A stretch of DNA of 64,000 bases from Dromiciops gliroides (GCF_019393635.1 NC_057862.1:417119669-417183668), one strand, 5' to 3'; positions 11,120 through 23,605 are shown, counted from the stretch's first letter. Notes: generated by a model from the sequence alone, not told the origin. Made by a program: numbers and translations.

Positions 11120-11330
11120 TGCTTTTAGTAGTTCTTTTTGTAGAAGCAAAAAACTGGAATTTAAGGAGATGACCATCATTTGGGGGACAGCTAAAAAATT
11201 ATGGTATAGGAATATAATAGAAAATTATTGTGTCATAAGAAATTTTTGTAGTGGCAAAAAACTGAAACTTAAGGGGATGTCCATCAATTTGGAAATAGCT
11301 AAAAATTATGGTGGAGTATAATGTGCCATA
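11120..11330 (+). repeat. Tandem duplication inside old L1
   Basis: Two similar copies about 105 bp apart: AGAAGCAAAAAACTGGAATT... then AGTGGCAAAAAACTGAAACT..., each ending in (T/G)(G/C)(T/C)CATAAGAAA. The L1 consensus has this segment once. Confidence 0.75.
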
Positions 11331-11654
11331 AGAAATATTAATTATAAAATTATAAAATTAATTATTAATTATAAAATATAAAATTATAAAAGAGAAAGCT
11401 AAGAAGACCAGATATAGACCAAAGTGAGCAGAACCAAGGGAAAGATTTATACAATAATAATGACATTATAAAGCAAAATCACTTATAAAGATTTGAGAAC
11501 TCTATCCAGTTCATTGACAAGGGACTCATCTAGAAAATCAAAGATGAACTGTGTTACCCACTTTTTGTCAGAGATGTAATGCATAGTGAAACATACATTT
11601 TTGGACATGATCAATGAGAGATCTTGTTTTGTTTGATTATGCACATTTTTTGTA

Positions 11655-11824
11655 CATTTTTGTTTGTTTGTTTGTTTTTGTTTTTTTTAGTGAGGCAATT
11701 GGGGTTAAGTGACTTGCCCAGGGTCACACAGCTAGTAAGTATTAAGTGTCTGAGGCCGGATTTGAACTCAGGTACTCCTGACTCCAGGGCCGATGCTCTA
11801 TCCACTGCGCCACCTAGCTACCCC
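11655..11824 (-). mobile_element. CORE-SINE inside L1 3' tail
   Basis: Minus-strand copy from the T/G-rich tail to CGCCACCTAGCTACCCC. Confidence 0.9.
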
Positions 11825-12067
11825 TGTTTTTATTTTCTAATGGGAGAGGAGATGGGAGGAAAAGGAAATAGATTTTTGCTAATTGAAAAAAATTAAATTG
11901 AATTTTAAAAAGAAAAAAGACTTTCAAGAAGATATAAGAAAAAGCTAGGCAGAATCAGTCTGAAAAATAGTGCACTTCAGGTAGAGCTGCAAGGGAGAGG
12001 AAGTGAACCATCTGGTAGTTTCCTATTTTAACAAAATATTCTTATTAAATGCTAAGCTCAGTTGTTT

Positions 12068-12237
12068 TTTTATACTTTTTTTTTGTTTTGGGGGGTTTTT
12101 TGCAGGGCAATAAGGGTTAAGTGACTTGCCCAGGGTCACACAGCTAGTAATTATCAAGTGTCTAAGGCTGGATTTGAACTCAGGTCCTCCTGAATCCAGG
12201 GCTGGTGCTTTATCCACTGCACCACCTAGCTGCTCCC
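12068..12237 (-). mobile_element. CORE-SINE
   Basis: Minus-strand copy, T-rich tail at left, CACCACCTAGCTGCTCCC at right. Confidence 0.9.
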
Positions 12238-12317
12238 TGTTTTTTAAACTTTTGAAAAACTGCAAGTACTGTCAATATCCTGTATCCAAATTCTAATCAT
12301 CCTGCCCTAGTTACTTC

Positions 12318-12555
12318 TTTTTGTGGTTGTTCAGTTGTGTCTGACTCTTCATGACCCCATGGACCATACTCTGCCCATGGGATTTTCAGGGCAAAGATAC
12401 TGGAATGATTTGCCATTTTCTTCTCCAGTGGATTTAGGCAAACAGAGGTTAAGTGACTTTCCCAGGGTCACACAGCTAGTAAGTGTCTGAGGCCAGATTT
12501 GAACTCAGTTCATCCTGATTCCAGTGTCAGCATTCTATTCACTGAGCTGACTCCA
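12318..12555 (-). mobile_element. SINE with BovB/RTE-like segment and CORE
   Basis: TGTGTCTGACTCTTCATGAC, CCCATGGGATTTTCAGGG, AAGATACTGGAATGATTTGC, then a CORE-SINE core. Same composite family as 6574-6832. Confidence 0.75.
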
Positions 12556-12559
12556 AGGT

Positions 12560-13620
12560 ACTCTTTGGAGTAGCCAATTACCCCTTGTTTTTTGTACAAA
12601 ATTTCCATTGATAATTGATCTCAGGTGTGTGTCCCCCCAAATTCCCTCTGAAATCTCCTCATGGAACATAATTTGCTTTGCATTGCAACAGATGTTAAGT
12701 GCCAACTTTTCATTGCCTGGTTTTGTGGGGCTATTCGAATTTGCAAATCTGGGGCCAGATAACGGGTTTTATTTTTCCTTTCAGAAATGGAAGCAACCTG
12801 GTACTGAGTTCAACTGATGCTAGGATAAAGATTCGTATACTGAATACATAAACTATGCTGTAAACCTTTAGCTAAAGGGAGTACTCTAAGGCATCTTCAC
12901 TCTATTGGTAGGTACATAGTATTGAGCTTGCCCTTTTGAAATTGCTTAAAGAATTCTGACTTTGATCTCATTCTTGAGGACACTGCTCAGCTGTGACATT
13001 ATACTATCAGTGACACAGACGCAGGCACAGATGGCATTCTTATCAGATTTAGGTATGATTGGAAGCCAGGAGGGAGAGCCAATATGTTGATGGACAGAGT
13101 CGGAATCTAGAAAGATTTCAACAGGCCCAATGATGATGGGCTGAATAAAACATGTTGAAATTCAGGATGAATATCAAATCATGAGTTTAGGTTCAAAATA
13201 TTCAATGACAAGAAGGGAAGGATGGGGTGCCTTGTTCATGATAGTCTGTCAGTCAGTCAACAGGCTACATGTCAGACACTGTGCTGTTCATCTGGGGTTT
13301 TAGTGGATTTAGTGCACCTAACTTAGTATGAATGAGTATTTTGATGTGGCAGACAAAAGAAGCTAATTCTCGCTTAGGATTTATTAATATAAGTCTAGTG
13401 TCCAGACTCCTCCATCAAAGACCTATTCTGATGCTTGATTAGAGTGTGGAGGTGACCCTGGGTTCCTGAGGGCTACGCCAAGGCTCTGACAGGTTCTAAT
13501 AAACTAGAAAAGCCTTGCCTATAAGCCCTGTGATGGACTTTTTCCTCTGTTGTCTAAGGACCAGCCTGTTTAAATCTGGAGACACTGACCATCAGGTTAA
13601 CACAAGGGTTATGAAATTTT
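12560..13620. other. Intergenic stretch without recognised features
   Basis: No family or exon recognised. An ORF at 12608-12817 has no supporting similarity that I know. Confidence 0.5.
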
Positions 13621-13638
13621 TTGACCATAATCACTCTT

Positions 13639-13785
13639 TTTTTTTTTTTTAGTGAGGCAATTGGGGTTAAGCGACTTGCCCAGGGTCACACAGCTAGTAA
13701 GTGTTAAGTGTCTGAGACCGGATTTGAACTCAGGTCCTCCTGACTCCAGGGCCAATGCTCTATCCACTGCGCCACCTAGCTGCCC
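13639..13785 (-). mobile_element. CORE-SINE
   Basis: Flanked by the 14-bp duplication CCATAATCACTCTT at 13625-13638 and 13786-13799. Confidence 0.94.
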
Positions 13786-13954
13786 CCATAATCACTCTTA
13801 AAGACCTTTTTTTGGGTCATGGAAGGATTGTGATCTATTCTGGTAGAGGGACAATTCACACCAAACTTGGTTAGGACTATCTGGGTTCAAATCTTTCTTC
13901 AGTTACCCTCTACCTGTGTAACTCTGGGAAAGGCAGGGAGAGAATAGGTATTAT

Positions 13955-14190
13955 TGTTATTGTTCAGGAGTTTCAGTTTTTTCAACTCTTCATGACCCCA
14001 TGGACCTCTGTCCCATAAAGTTTTCTTGGCAAAGATACCGGAATGGTTTACCACTTCCTTATCCAGAGGCAAAGGTTAAGATTTGCCTGAGGTTACATAA
14101 CTAAGAATTTTCTGAAGCTGGATTTGATCTCAGGTCTTCCTGACTCCAAGCTTAGTGCTCTATCCACTCTACTACCTACCTGCCCCAAAT
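13955..14190 (-). mobile_element. SINE with BovB/RTE-like segment and CORE, degraded
   Basis: CTCTTCATGACCCCATGGAC, CTTGGCAAAGATACCGGAAT, then core and CTACCTACCTGCCCC. Confidence 0.7.
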
Positions 14191-14199
14191 AGGCATTTG

Positions 14200-14420
14200 C
14201 AGAGAACCTAGTAGGTGCCAGACACTGTGCTAAGCACTTTACAGATCTTATCTTATTTGATCCTCATAACAACCCTGGGAGGTAGTTGCTATTATCTCCA
14301 TTATACAGCCGAGGAAACTGAGACAGAGGTTAAGTGATTTGCCCAGGGTCACAAAAACCTCACAGTCTGAGCTAGATTTGAACTGAAGTCTTCCTGACTC
14401 CAGGACCAATGTTTTATCCC
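14200..14420 (-). mobile_element. MIR-type SINE
   Basis: TGTGCTAAGCACTTTACAGA, CTCATAACAACCCTGGGAGG and GAGGAAACTGAGACAGAGGT are the MIR order on the plus strand. Confidence 0.75.
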
Positions 14421-14525
14421 AGAAAAAGTCTCTCTGGGAAAGTCATTGACCATTAATACTAACATCTTCCCATTGAAAATGACTCCAATTTATCCTGTAT
14501 AGATCTGGTTTGTACATGGTTATTT

Positions 14526-14683
14526 CCTTTTTTTCTTTTTTTTTCTTGCAAGGCAATGAAGGGTTAAGTGACTTGCCCAGGGTCACACTGCTTGTAAGTG
14601 TCAAGTGTCTGAGGCCGAATTTGAACTCAAGTTCTCCTGAATTCAGGGCCTGTGCTCTATCCACTGCACCACCTAGCTGCCTC
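14526..14683 (-). mobile_element. CORE-SINE
   Basis: Flanked by TGTACATGGTTATTT at 14511-14525 and 14684-14698. Confidence 0.94.
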
Positions 14684-14704
14684 TGTACATGGTTATTTGC
14701 CTGA

Positions 14705-14815
14705 AGTCTCTCCCACTAAACTGTGAGCTCCTTGAGGGCAAGAACTGTTTTTGCCTTTCTTTGTATCCCGAACACTTAGCAGAATGTCTGGCATTAATAA
14801 ATGCTTGGTGATTTG
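14705..14815 (+). mobile_element. L2 3' tail fragment
   Basis: CTGTGAGCTCCTTGAGGGCA, TTTGTATCCCGAACACTTAG and TTAATAAATGCTT are the classic L2 end. Confidence 0.75.
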
Positions 14816-15134
14816 GTTTTCTCTAAGCTTTTGTATCTTCATTTGTAATATGGGTATAACAATACCTGCTTCACAGGGATCTTGCAGGGCTCAAATAACA
14901 TAATGAAGTAGGATTACATAGAGAAATTTTGATTTGACTTGAGCAACAAAGGTAGTGCATGGGAAAACTAGATGGAGGATAAAAGGAACCTTAGCCAAAT
15001 CATTTCAGACATGCGTCTGTAGGATTTCTCATCCCTGTCTCCTCCTGAATGATTTTTCCCCTTAAGAAACATATGGATTCAAAGGAATAACAACATTCCA
15101 TTTTGGGTCAATATCTCTAAATATTTTGCAGGGG

Positions 15135-15360
15135 CTTTTTAACCTGGGTGTCTGTAGATAGATTTCAGAGGGTTTGTAAAGGAAGATGGGAAACAGTCAT
15201 TACATCTTTATTTTCACTAACTTGTAACCAAAATTTAGCATTTCCATTAATTATGAATTTAAAAAAACATACACATTATCTTAAGAATGGGTCCATATAT
15301 TTCACTAGACTATCAGAGGACACCAAGCACCAAGTAACACAGAAAAGTTTAAGAATTGGT
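15135..15360 (+). mobile_element. hAT-like non-autonomous DNA transposon remnant
   Basis: Begins TTTTTAACCTGG and ends AGTTTAAGAATTGGTGG (inverted-repeat-like). Internal order: ACATCTTTATTTTCACTAAC, then GGGTCCATATATTTCACTAG. Related copies lie at 42965-43180 and 58562-58805. Confidence 0.45.
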
Positions 15361-15422
15361 GGCCTAGAGGAAAGCTCCTTTATTCCTAATCCCTGGGTGG
15401 CTTTAAAACTTTTGAAGGAGGA

Positions 15423-15584
15423 GGCAGCTAGGTGGTGCTGTGGATAAAGCACTGGCCCTGGATTCAGGAAGACCTGAGTTCAAATCCAGCCTCAGACACT
15501 TGACACTTACTAGCTGTGTGACACCGGACAAGTCACTTAACTCTCATTGCCCTGCAAAACAAAACAAAACAAAAAACAAACCAG
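15423..15584 (+). mobile_element. CORE-SINE
   Basis: Flanked by AAAACTTTTGAAGGAG (about 15406) and AAAACTCTTGAAGGAA (15585). Confidence 0.92.
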
Positions 15585-15945
15585 AAAAACTCTTGAAGGA
15601 AAGCAATTATTCAAGAGAGGTCAACCCTTCACTTACCCCTCCTTTCATCAACAAACATTTGCCAATCAATAGCCTACCATGAGCAAACCTCAGGGTTACT
15701 GGTGCAGCTGAGAAACAAAGATGAGTAGGACCCAATCTTTGTTCTCAAGGTTACAACCCTATATGAGCCATGAATATGTTTAAGGTTAAGGGGGATTGGT
15801 CAGGGAAGTTCCTTAATCAATTTGATAAGCTCACTGAGAGGTAAGTCATTGGATATGGCTACTCTCAGTGACATCTTATTAGAAAACAGAAGTTAAGTTC
15901 TGAGTAAGAATCAGTGACTGACATTTCCCCAAAAAGAATCTTTTT

Positions 15946-16112
15946 GGGGCACCTAGGTGGCACAGTGGATAGAGCACTGGCCCTGGATTCAGGAGGACCT
16001 GAGTTCAAATCCAGCCTCAGACACTTAATACTTACTAGCTGTGTGACCCTGGGCAAGTCACTTAACCCCAATTGCCTCACCAAAGGAAAAAACACAAAAA
16101 CAACAACAACAA
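15946..16112 (+). mobile_element. CORE-SINE
   Basis: Flanked by AAAAGAATCTTTT copies (about 15932 and 16113). Tail has CAA repeats. Confidence 0.92.
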
Positions 16113-16394
16113 CAAAAGAATCTTTTGGTTTGGAGATGTCCCTTGATGCCTTCTAACAGATGTTTCAGTAACCAGGGCTACCCTAAGATTGGTTGATTTC
16201 AATTTTTGAGAAGATGGACTCTTTCAGGAGGAACAGTCCTTTGTTCTGGCCTATAAAAGTGAGAAGGCAGATCTACTTAATTCTTTTTAGATTTATTTTT
16301 GTATTTTTTCTTCCAACTTTCTTCTGGAAAGATCACATGAGTTTACATGCATTACGCAAATAACTATAATACCAAGAAGAATTTTATAAGGGCA

Positions 16395-16935
16395 TGGGAA
16401 GTACAAGGGGTTATGAGGCAGCACATTTTGTGGTATCAAAGAACTGGAAGTTAAGTAGAGACCCATTGATTGGGTAATGGCTGAACAAATTGTGGTACAT
16501 TAATGTAATGGAATAGTACTGCACTGTAAGAAATGATGAACATGAAAGATACAGATCATGGTAAGACTTATGTGGACTGATGCAAAGTGAAGTAAGCAGA
16601 TCCAGTAAAACACTAAATGCAACGTTTACAAAAATGGTAACAGAATGACAACAAGAGTAACAATAATCTGAACAGTATTTAATTATAAAGACCAAATTTG
16701 GCCCTGAAGAAGCATTGAGAAAATGTATCAATTTCCCTTCATTGAAAAGCTGGAGAATTATGGATACAAAATATTGCATACTGATGTGTTGGTTGGTCCT
16801 ACTGAACTGCTTTTTTCCTCTTTCATTTTAAATTCTTTGTAACAAAGAATAGTTCTTGGGTAAGGTAAAGGGGAAGAATATATTTGGAAATGAATGTGAT
16901 ATGACAACAAAAGCTTCAATAACAAAACAAAGCAA
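16395..16935 (+). mobile_element. L1 3' end (ORF2 C-terminus and tail), old
   Basis: Decayed version of the ORF2 end: ATTGATTGGGTAATGGCTGA, ACAAATTGTGGTACATTAAT, then an L1-type tail. Confidence 0.8.
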
Positions 16936-16994
16936 TGAGCTGTGAGAGTTGAGAGGAAAAATTCTCTGTCTTTGGTACCCTGGCATAACCTAAT

Positions 16995-18185
16995 TTTGTA
17001 GTCTTGTTGAGCAGTTCCCTCCCTCCTCCTGTTCCTGTTCCTCTTCCTTTTCCTCCTCCTCCTCCTTCTCCCTGCCCTGTCCCTGAAACTTTTGACTTTT
17101 ACTTCATCTCACTTCCAGTCCTGAAGACTATGGGTTCTAAGGCTTTGAGGAAGGATCTTTCAGAGATTGATGAATATCTTCTGAGTTTGGATTTTCTGTT
17201 GGTAACAGAGTAGTAACTGCTCTTGGCCCACACATTCTTCATGTTCCCATCCAATAAAGTCCTATTAAAGAAGGTGCATGATTACTTAAAAGACTTGGGA
17301 TTTGCAGTGCCAGGGCTTTCTTACTTCATGAATGACAATCTTTTAAATTCCATTATCCTTGGTTTTTGCATATGCTTTACACCTATGTCTCAGGATCCAT
17401 GATCTCACCATTTGCTCTTCTACAATCAGGCACTAAAGAGTTCATATTTTAACTTATAAAGGAATTTGTGGCTATGTTTTGTTTCATTAATCATTTAGTA
17501 ATATGGACTGATTCTCATAAAATCAATAGCAAATAATGATTATTTCAGTCCTCATATATTTTGTATCTTGCTTCATTAAGTAATGGGAAGATTTTTTTGA
17601 ACCAAACTGAGAGATGTATTCACTGCCCAATAATTACCTTAAAAGGGTTAATGTAGTCTGTAGAGGTGACTTATCACATATCTTTTTAGTACAATAATAG
17701 TCTTGCAAAGGGATGGTATTTTTATCACATATTCCATTATTGCTGTTCTAGGTCTATAATTTAAAGATTACAGTTCAAAACCTAAAGGAAAATTATTTTA
17801 TAGCTATGGGTCCATTAACATTTTAAGAACTAGCTAGTTAGATTAAGAAAAATGTATCTGCTTTGAGATGTAATGTCATTTACTGAATTTTATAAAAACC
17901 CCATAGATGAATCAATGCTTTAAAAAACAATGAGCAGCCCTCACTTTCTAGGCCCATATGATTCCAACAAGGCTTTTTGCAGACTTCCTTTTATCTCAGG
18001 GCCTCTTTTAAATTTTTTGTGAAATGAGGTACCTTTTACCTAGTGGTTAGTGATTTTCTTGTTTTCCACCTCTGTCTTACTCTTTCCCCTAAAAGCAAAT
18101 CTAGAAATTCTATTTGTTTAGAGTAGAGTTTTAGGAGGGCTTTCTATAGATAAAAAGAGGGAAGGCACTTGTATTGTTGACATCA
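16995..18185. other. Intergenic stretch, mostly unassigned
   Basis: A pyrimidine-rich patch (CCT units, 17010-17080) explains a Pro-rich ORF. The rest is AT-rich with no family or exon recognised. Confidence 0.5.
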
Positions 18186-18201
18186 AGAAGTTTCATTATA
18201 T

Positions 18202-18621
18202 ACTATTGTGCTATAAGAAATGATGAAGATGGTTTTGGAGAAATGTGGGAAGACTTATCTGAACTGATAGAAAGTGATGTGAGCCAAACAAGGAGAACAA
18301 TCTACATAATAAGAGCAGTATTTTTAAGACAAACAGCTTTGAAAGATTTATGAACTCTGATCATCACAGTGGCCAGTCACAATTCCAGAGGACTGATATG
18401 AAGCAAGCTACCCACCTCCTGATAGGGAAGTGATGGTCTTAGAGTACAGATTGAGACATACTGTTTTATAGACATGGCCAGTGTGGACATTTGTTTTATT
18501 TGACTATACATATTTGTAACAGGGTTTTGTTTTTCTTGCTTTTAAAATTATGGATGGGAATGGGAAGGGAGATAGAGAGAATGCAGACCTGAAAATAAAA
18601 TAAAATATAATTTAACAAAGC
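18202..18621 (+). mobile_element. L1 3' end insertion with target duplication
   Basis: Old ORF2 end and tail. Flanked by the 13-bp repeat AGTTTCATTATAT at 18189-18201 and 18622-18634. Confidence 0.85.
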
Positions 18622-18979
18622 AGTTTCATTATATTGGGGATAGGTATGGCTATTCTTCCTGGGAGAGGTCATGCTCTGGGTGGTAAGTGGTTATAGTGTA
18701 TCAGGGACACTTTAATGAGAAAGAACACAGAGAAATGAGGAAAAACAAAATGGTGCTGAGCCAGCTGACTTTTGGCTGCTTCCCTCCCCCAGCTCTGTTC
18801 TTGAAAGGTAAAATAAAATAAAACCTTAATTGTGAAGCCAAATTCTTTGGGCATGAGGATGCCCAGGAATATGCCGTGCATATATATATAGTATCAAAAA
18901 CCAAGAGAAGACATGATCAGAACAAAGTGAGAACCTATTGGAGAAATAAAAAAAGGAAGGAGCTGGCCAGCATCTTCAG

Positions 18980-19260
18980 CACTCAGCCTAGACTGGGGAC
19001 TCTATGAATGGATGAAGCTTGTCTAAGCAATCTTCTGCCCTGGTCAGACCATATCTTTTTAATACTGGGCACCAGCCTTTAGGAAGTTGTTAATGAGCTG
19101 GAGAGTATTCAAAGAACAACAGGATGGTGAATAGATGAGCTCGTGTCATGATGATTGGTCAGGAGAACTGGGGATGTTTATTTAGCCTGGAAAAGATAAG
19201 ACACGGGGGCAGAATCTGTTTGAATGGGCTCACAGGAGGCTTTAAATAGATATTGTGGGA
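18980..19260 (+). mobile_element. CR1/L3 LINE fragment (RT C-terminal region)
   Basis: CTGGTCAGACCATATCTTTT, GGGCACCAGCCTTTAGGAAG, GAGCTGGAGAGTATTCAAAG and AGAACTGGGGATGTTTATTT follow the L3 consensus order. Confidence 0.75.
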
Positions 19261-19619
19261 ATCTTGCCCACTCCTCTCCCAAGGAGACTGATTTCTTCCT
19301 GGAAGAGAGCAGGAGAAGGGGGCACAAGGCTAACTGTTCTGTTCCAGGAAAGGAGTACCAGACTAGAATTATTACTATCTGCTCCCCTAAATATTTTTAG
19401 TCTAGAAAAATGACTTTTGGGAGCAAGACACTTTCCTAATCACTATCCCTTAAAGGGAAAGGAGATTGCAAAGTTTATATCCTTGGTCTTGGCTCCTTCC
19501 CACAAAATACTAGTTACATTAAAAGACTATCACAAATAGTGAATAGCAAACAACCCATTTATCCAAGCAGATAGCAAACAGAAATCAGAGCAGTTATACT
19601 GTTAAAAATATACCAGATG

Positions 19620-19765
19620 GGGGCAGCTAGGTGGTGCAGTGGATAGAGCACTGGCCCTGGATTCAGGAGGACCTGAGTTCAAATCCGGCCTCAGACACTT
19701 GACACTTACTAGCTGTGTGACCCTGGGCAAGTCACTTAACCCTCATTGCCCTGCAAAAAAAAAAA
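19620..19765 (+). mobile_element. CORE-SINE
   Basis: Complete head and core with a short poly(A). Confidence 0.92.
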
Positions 19766-20409
19766 ATGCCAGAAAATATAGAGGGAATGAGCTCTTTCAC
19801 TGGAGAGAAGATATTTCTGCTCAACCAAGTGAGACTCCTTGATCACACCTAAGGGGAAAATTCCCCTAAGTCTTTATGAAGGCAAGTTGGAAATCAAGGA
19901 CATGTTGAGGCACTATCTCCTCTATATGTCTGCCTCTTCCCAAAGTTTTTCTCTCTCTCTCTCTGCAGATTTCTCCTAAAAGATTTCTCCTACATGTGTT
20001 CTCTCTCAAGGCTGTAAGGAAGAAAGAAGGTCTTTCCTTTCCCAAGCACTGATACTAACTCTCTCCATTCAATATCATTCTTTCCACCAGTTAGCAATTT
20101 CTTATGGAAATACTCCAGTCTTAGCCAAATAGTCAAAAATAAAGAGGAGGGATTGTGAGAAATGGGTAATTGTTTCCTCTCAATGTGGATATAACAAGTC
20201 AGTCATACTCCCCTGACCTATTTGTAGGACAAAGGTCTCAGATCCCCTCCTCCCCCTCAGGTTAGCAAGGTCACATGGTTCAAGGAGCCCTGGTCTCAAT
20301 TAGGTCCTCTCCAGAGTTCTGTCCATATAAGGAAGTATAAGGTCCACTCCTGAGTTATGCCCATACAAGGAAGGTGGGGGGAATGCTGGTTCCGATTAGC
20401 TAAAGAATT
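19766..20409. other. Intergenic stretch without recognised features
   Basis: Contains a short CT run near 19,952; nothing else recognised. Confidence 0.5.
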
Positions 20410-20562
20410 GGGGCAGCTAGGTGGCACAGTGGATAGAGCACCAGCCCTGGATTCAGGAGGACCTGAGTTCAAATTTGGCCTCAGACACTTGACACTTACT
20501 AGCTGTGTGACCCTGGGTAAGTCACTTAACCCCAATTGCCTCACTAAAAAAAAAAAAAGAAT
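20410..20562 (+). mobile_element. CORE-SINE
   Basis: Complete copy. TAAAGAATT at left and TAAAGAACT at right fit a target duplication. Confidence 0.92.
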
Positions 20563-20849
20563 AAAGAACTGTATACAATTTTGCCATACTCTTATGAGTA
20601 AACTATTGAAGCCATGCACAGATGAGAAGGGTAGAGTTTTTATGTTGGGGTAGGGACTGAGCCATAAAAATTTTGGCTAACACATACCACAAAACCTTAG
20701 ACTAATATGGCATTGAAAATCTACAACTACATATTTTTAAGCTGATTTTATTCTTTTTATATTCATAGGTTAGGGGAGTTTAAAATATATTTTTTTAATC
20801 TGAAGTCCTGTTCTGTTTCCTCCTAGGGCTCTTTTGTTTCTATGTCTTT

Positions 20850-21590
20850 GACTATCTCCCTTTGTCTCTTGATTTTTCCTTTTCCATCCTTTACCCACTT
20901 AGTTACAAAACTCTCTTCCATTAGATTCAGCTCAAGAAGTCCCAAAGATATGTGCTTTGGTATCATCTGCTACCCAGATGACTGACTTTGATATATTGAT
21001 GGAATTCTGAACTTTTCCAAGTTGTTGCTACCATCATAGGTAGAGATCACCACCCCTCCATGCCTTCTCATTCTGTGTGATTTTTGTCCATGTGCTTCTA
21101 TAAACCTTCCATAGAGGCTTCACCTATTTGCAGGAGGCCTTCTTTTCAATCTTTTAATATCTCTAGGGTACCAATGTGGCATATGGGATTTACGTCTGTT
21201 TCCTCTTATTTTTACTACGTGACTGACCCACTTAGATTTTGGGTGAAAATATCCTCAATAATGTCTTTTTTAAAAATGACAGTTCTCATATCATCGTGGG
21301 TAATATGCTGTAGCCTACCTGTGCCTGCCCATGTGTCTTTCAGTTGCCCTCAGGATCATTTGTAATTCTGATTCTTCCAAGATAATAGCATTCCTTGATT
21401 GTGGCCATATAACATTGCCTTGAGAATGCTCATGTTAGATACAAGTTCTTGAAGCTACAAGCAGTTTGGTATTTGAAAACATGACACAATTTCCCAAATG
21501 TAATCCAATTGATCTTCTATTCTCCATTCTGTCAGAAGAATTATACCTGTGCCTCATGAATATTTCCTTTGAGAATAAAGTCAGAAAGCA
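20850..21590 (-). mobile_element. RTE-clade LINE, 3' part
   Basis: Minus-strand reading shows a decayed RTE RT C-terminus: MILRATERHMGRHR, then a FHPKSKWVSHV-like stretch and HWYPRDIKRLKRRPPANR, the usual end of RTE proteins. The left limit is approximate. Confidence 0.6.
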
Positions 21591-21960
21591 CTAGCAAGCC
21601 TTAAACTATATCCTGACTGATTATATAGAAGTAGCAGTCATTTAAGAATTAGTGGTAAGTGTATAGTCAGATCATCACCTGTTTAGAGTAAGAGTCAAAA
21701 TAAATTCCAAATTAGAAGATTGAAGATTCCCATGAGGCAAACCTAGATTTCAACAAGTGTGAACACTAAACAAACACTTAGGACATACTTTTCCCCTAAG
21801 GTTCACTGCTCAGATAGCAAACCATTACAAACTTTGGGAAGATCAAGGTGGCTACTAAAAATACTAGAACTTTCTTCAGGGAAAATGTTTCACTAATTGA
21901 GACAGGAAAAAATAGCATGTAGTTAGTACTTAGGCAAATCCTTCATTCATCTTACTCTTT
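21591..21960 (+). mobile_element. RTE-clade LINE, endonuclease part, opposite orientation
   Basis: Plus-strand reading gives SDHHLFRVRVKINSKLED then GKPRFQQ, matching the SDHR end of RTE endonuclease. It lies head-on to the 3' part at 20850-21590. Confidence 0.6.
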
Positions 21961-23118
21961 CCTTTCTCAAGTGCCACTGCCGCAGGACAGAACCTGTAGC
22001 CAGTTAGAACAGAGAAGTAACTCCCTTGGGCAGTCAGTAATAGCTCCCCTTTCTGGAACTTCCTGAGGCATCAGCGTAGACATAAAAGAACTTCTAGCAA
22101 AGTGACCAGGAGAATCTGTACACTTTATTGAGACATGCCAAACAGACTGGTACTGTTTCTGTTGATTGTATGCCTTTGTCTTCTTCTCATTGTGGGAAGA
22201 GGATCAGGGATTTGGAATGGAGGCCTGATTTTGGCAACTGATCTCTCTAAGGTTACTATTGGTCTCTGAGATAAAGCTGTTTACCTCTTTTCTCTCCTCT
22301 CACTCATTCCCTAGCCCTTTTGTAATTTGGCTTCTGACCTCCCCACTCAGCTGAAATGACTCTCTCCAAACTTACTAATGGTTTCTTGGTTTTCAAAACA
22401 TCTTTTCTGAAGATTTTTTTGGATCCTATCCTTTTTGACCTCCCCACTGCATTTGACACCATTGACCACCTCCTCCTGTATACTCTAGCCTTTATGTTTT
22501 GTGACATTGCTCTCTTGGCACTCTTGGCACTCTTCCTACTTGTCTGACTGCTCCTTCTCAGTATTCTTTGTTGGTTCATCATTCATTTTATACTCCCTAA
22601 CTGTGGCTGTCTCTCCAAGGTTCTGTCCTGGGCTCTCTTCTCTTTTCATTAAAATATTCTTTCTCTAGGTGACCTCATCAGTTCTTATGGGTTTAATGAT
22701 CATTTCTATATAAATAACTCACAGACTGATAGAGCTAGCACCAGTCTTTCTCCTGACCTCCAATGCTGTATCACCAACTGCTTATTGGATGTTTCAAACT
22801 GGAGGTCCCAGATATATCTTAAATTCATCTGTATCATGTTCCCTATCAATCAGTGTTCCCCCCAAACTACATCCTGTGTCCCCCTTTTTTTCTCTGCACT
22901 CTTGGTGATCTTATTAGCTACCATGACTTCAATTATTATGTCCACAAATATGATTCCCATATTTATATGTCCAGTCCTAGTCTCTCTCCTGAGCTCCAGT
23001 CCCACCTCACCATATGCTTGTAAGACATCTCCATCTGTATGTCCTGTAGGCATCTAAAAGTCAAAATGACAAATTGTCTTTCCCCAAAACAGCCTTCCTC
23101 CTAACTCTTTTTTGTCAG

Positions 23119-23300
23119 ACAATAAATGTTTATTAATCACCTACTATGTGCCACAAACTTTTAAGCACTGAGGATACAAAGAAAGTCAAGACAGCGCCCC
23201 CCCCCTTAGGAGCTGGTAGTATAATGGGGAGATGACATGTAAACAACTATGTATGAACCAGATAGATAAAGGATAAATATATATTATTTACAAACTATAT
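23119..23300 (+). repeat. Ancient repeat fragment inside L2
   Basis: ATGTTTATTAATCACCTACT, ATGTGCCACAAACTTTTAAG, CACTGAGGATACAAAGAAAG: same start as the copy at 25165. Confidence 0.6.
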
Positions 23301-23605
23301 ACAAACTATATACAGGATAAACTTCCCTACCTATGTCCAGACCGCCAACATCCTTTTAATTATCTAGGTTCTTGACCTCAGAATCATACTTGTCTCTTCA
23401 CTCTCCCCTCAGTTTTTACCCCACCCCCTCTATCCCATATTGACAAGTCCTGTACCATTCTCTTCCTTCAAGTCACTACCTTAGTTCAGGCCCTGGACAT
23501 TGCAGTTAAAAGCCTCCTACTCATTTTCCCTGCCTTCAGTTTCTTTCCCTCTCAAATCAGTTTTCCACACAGCGGCCACATTAATATTTTAAAAGCACAG
23601 GTGTA

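Larger units (their letters stand above)
9825..11905 (+). mobile_element. Old L1 fragment with internal deletion
   Basis: Decayed ORF2: the pre-RT region (AATAAATACAACTAGGAGCT), then RT-like sequence to about 11,005, then directly the C-terminal part (CCCTTTGACCCAATAATATC) and the 3' tail. About a third of ORF2 between these is missing, and a SINE interrupts each half. Many stops. Confidence 0.85.

Noticed and set aside
22304-23057. Short ORFs on both strands in the L2 region
   Set aside because: Fragments of a decayed L2 RT region or its antisense.
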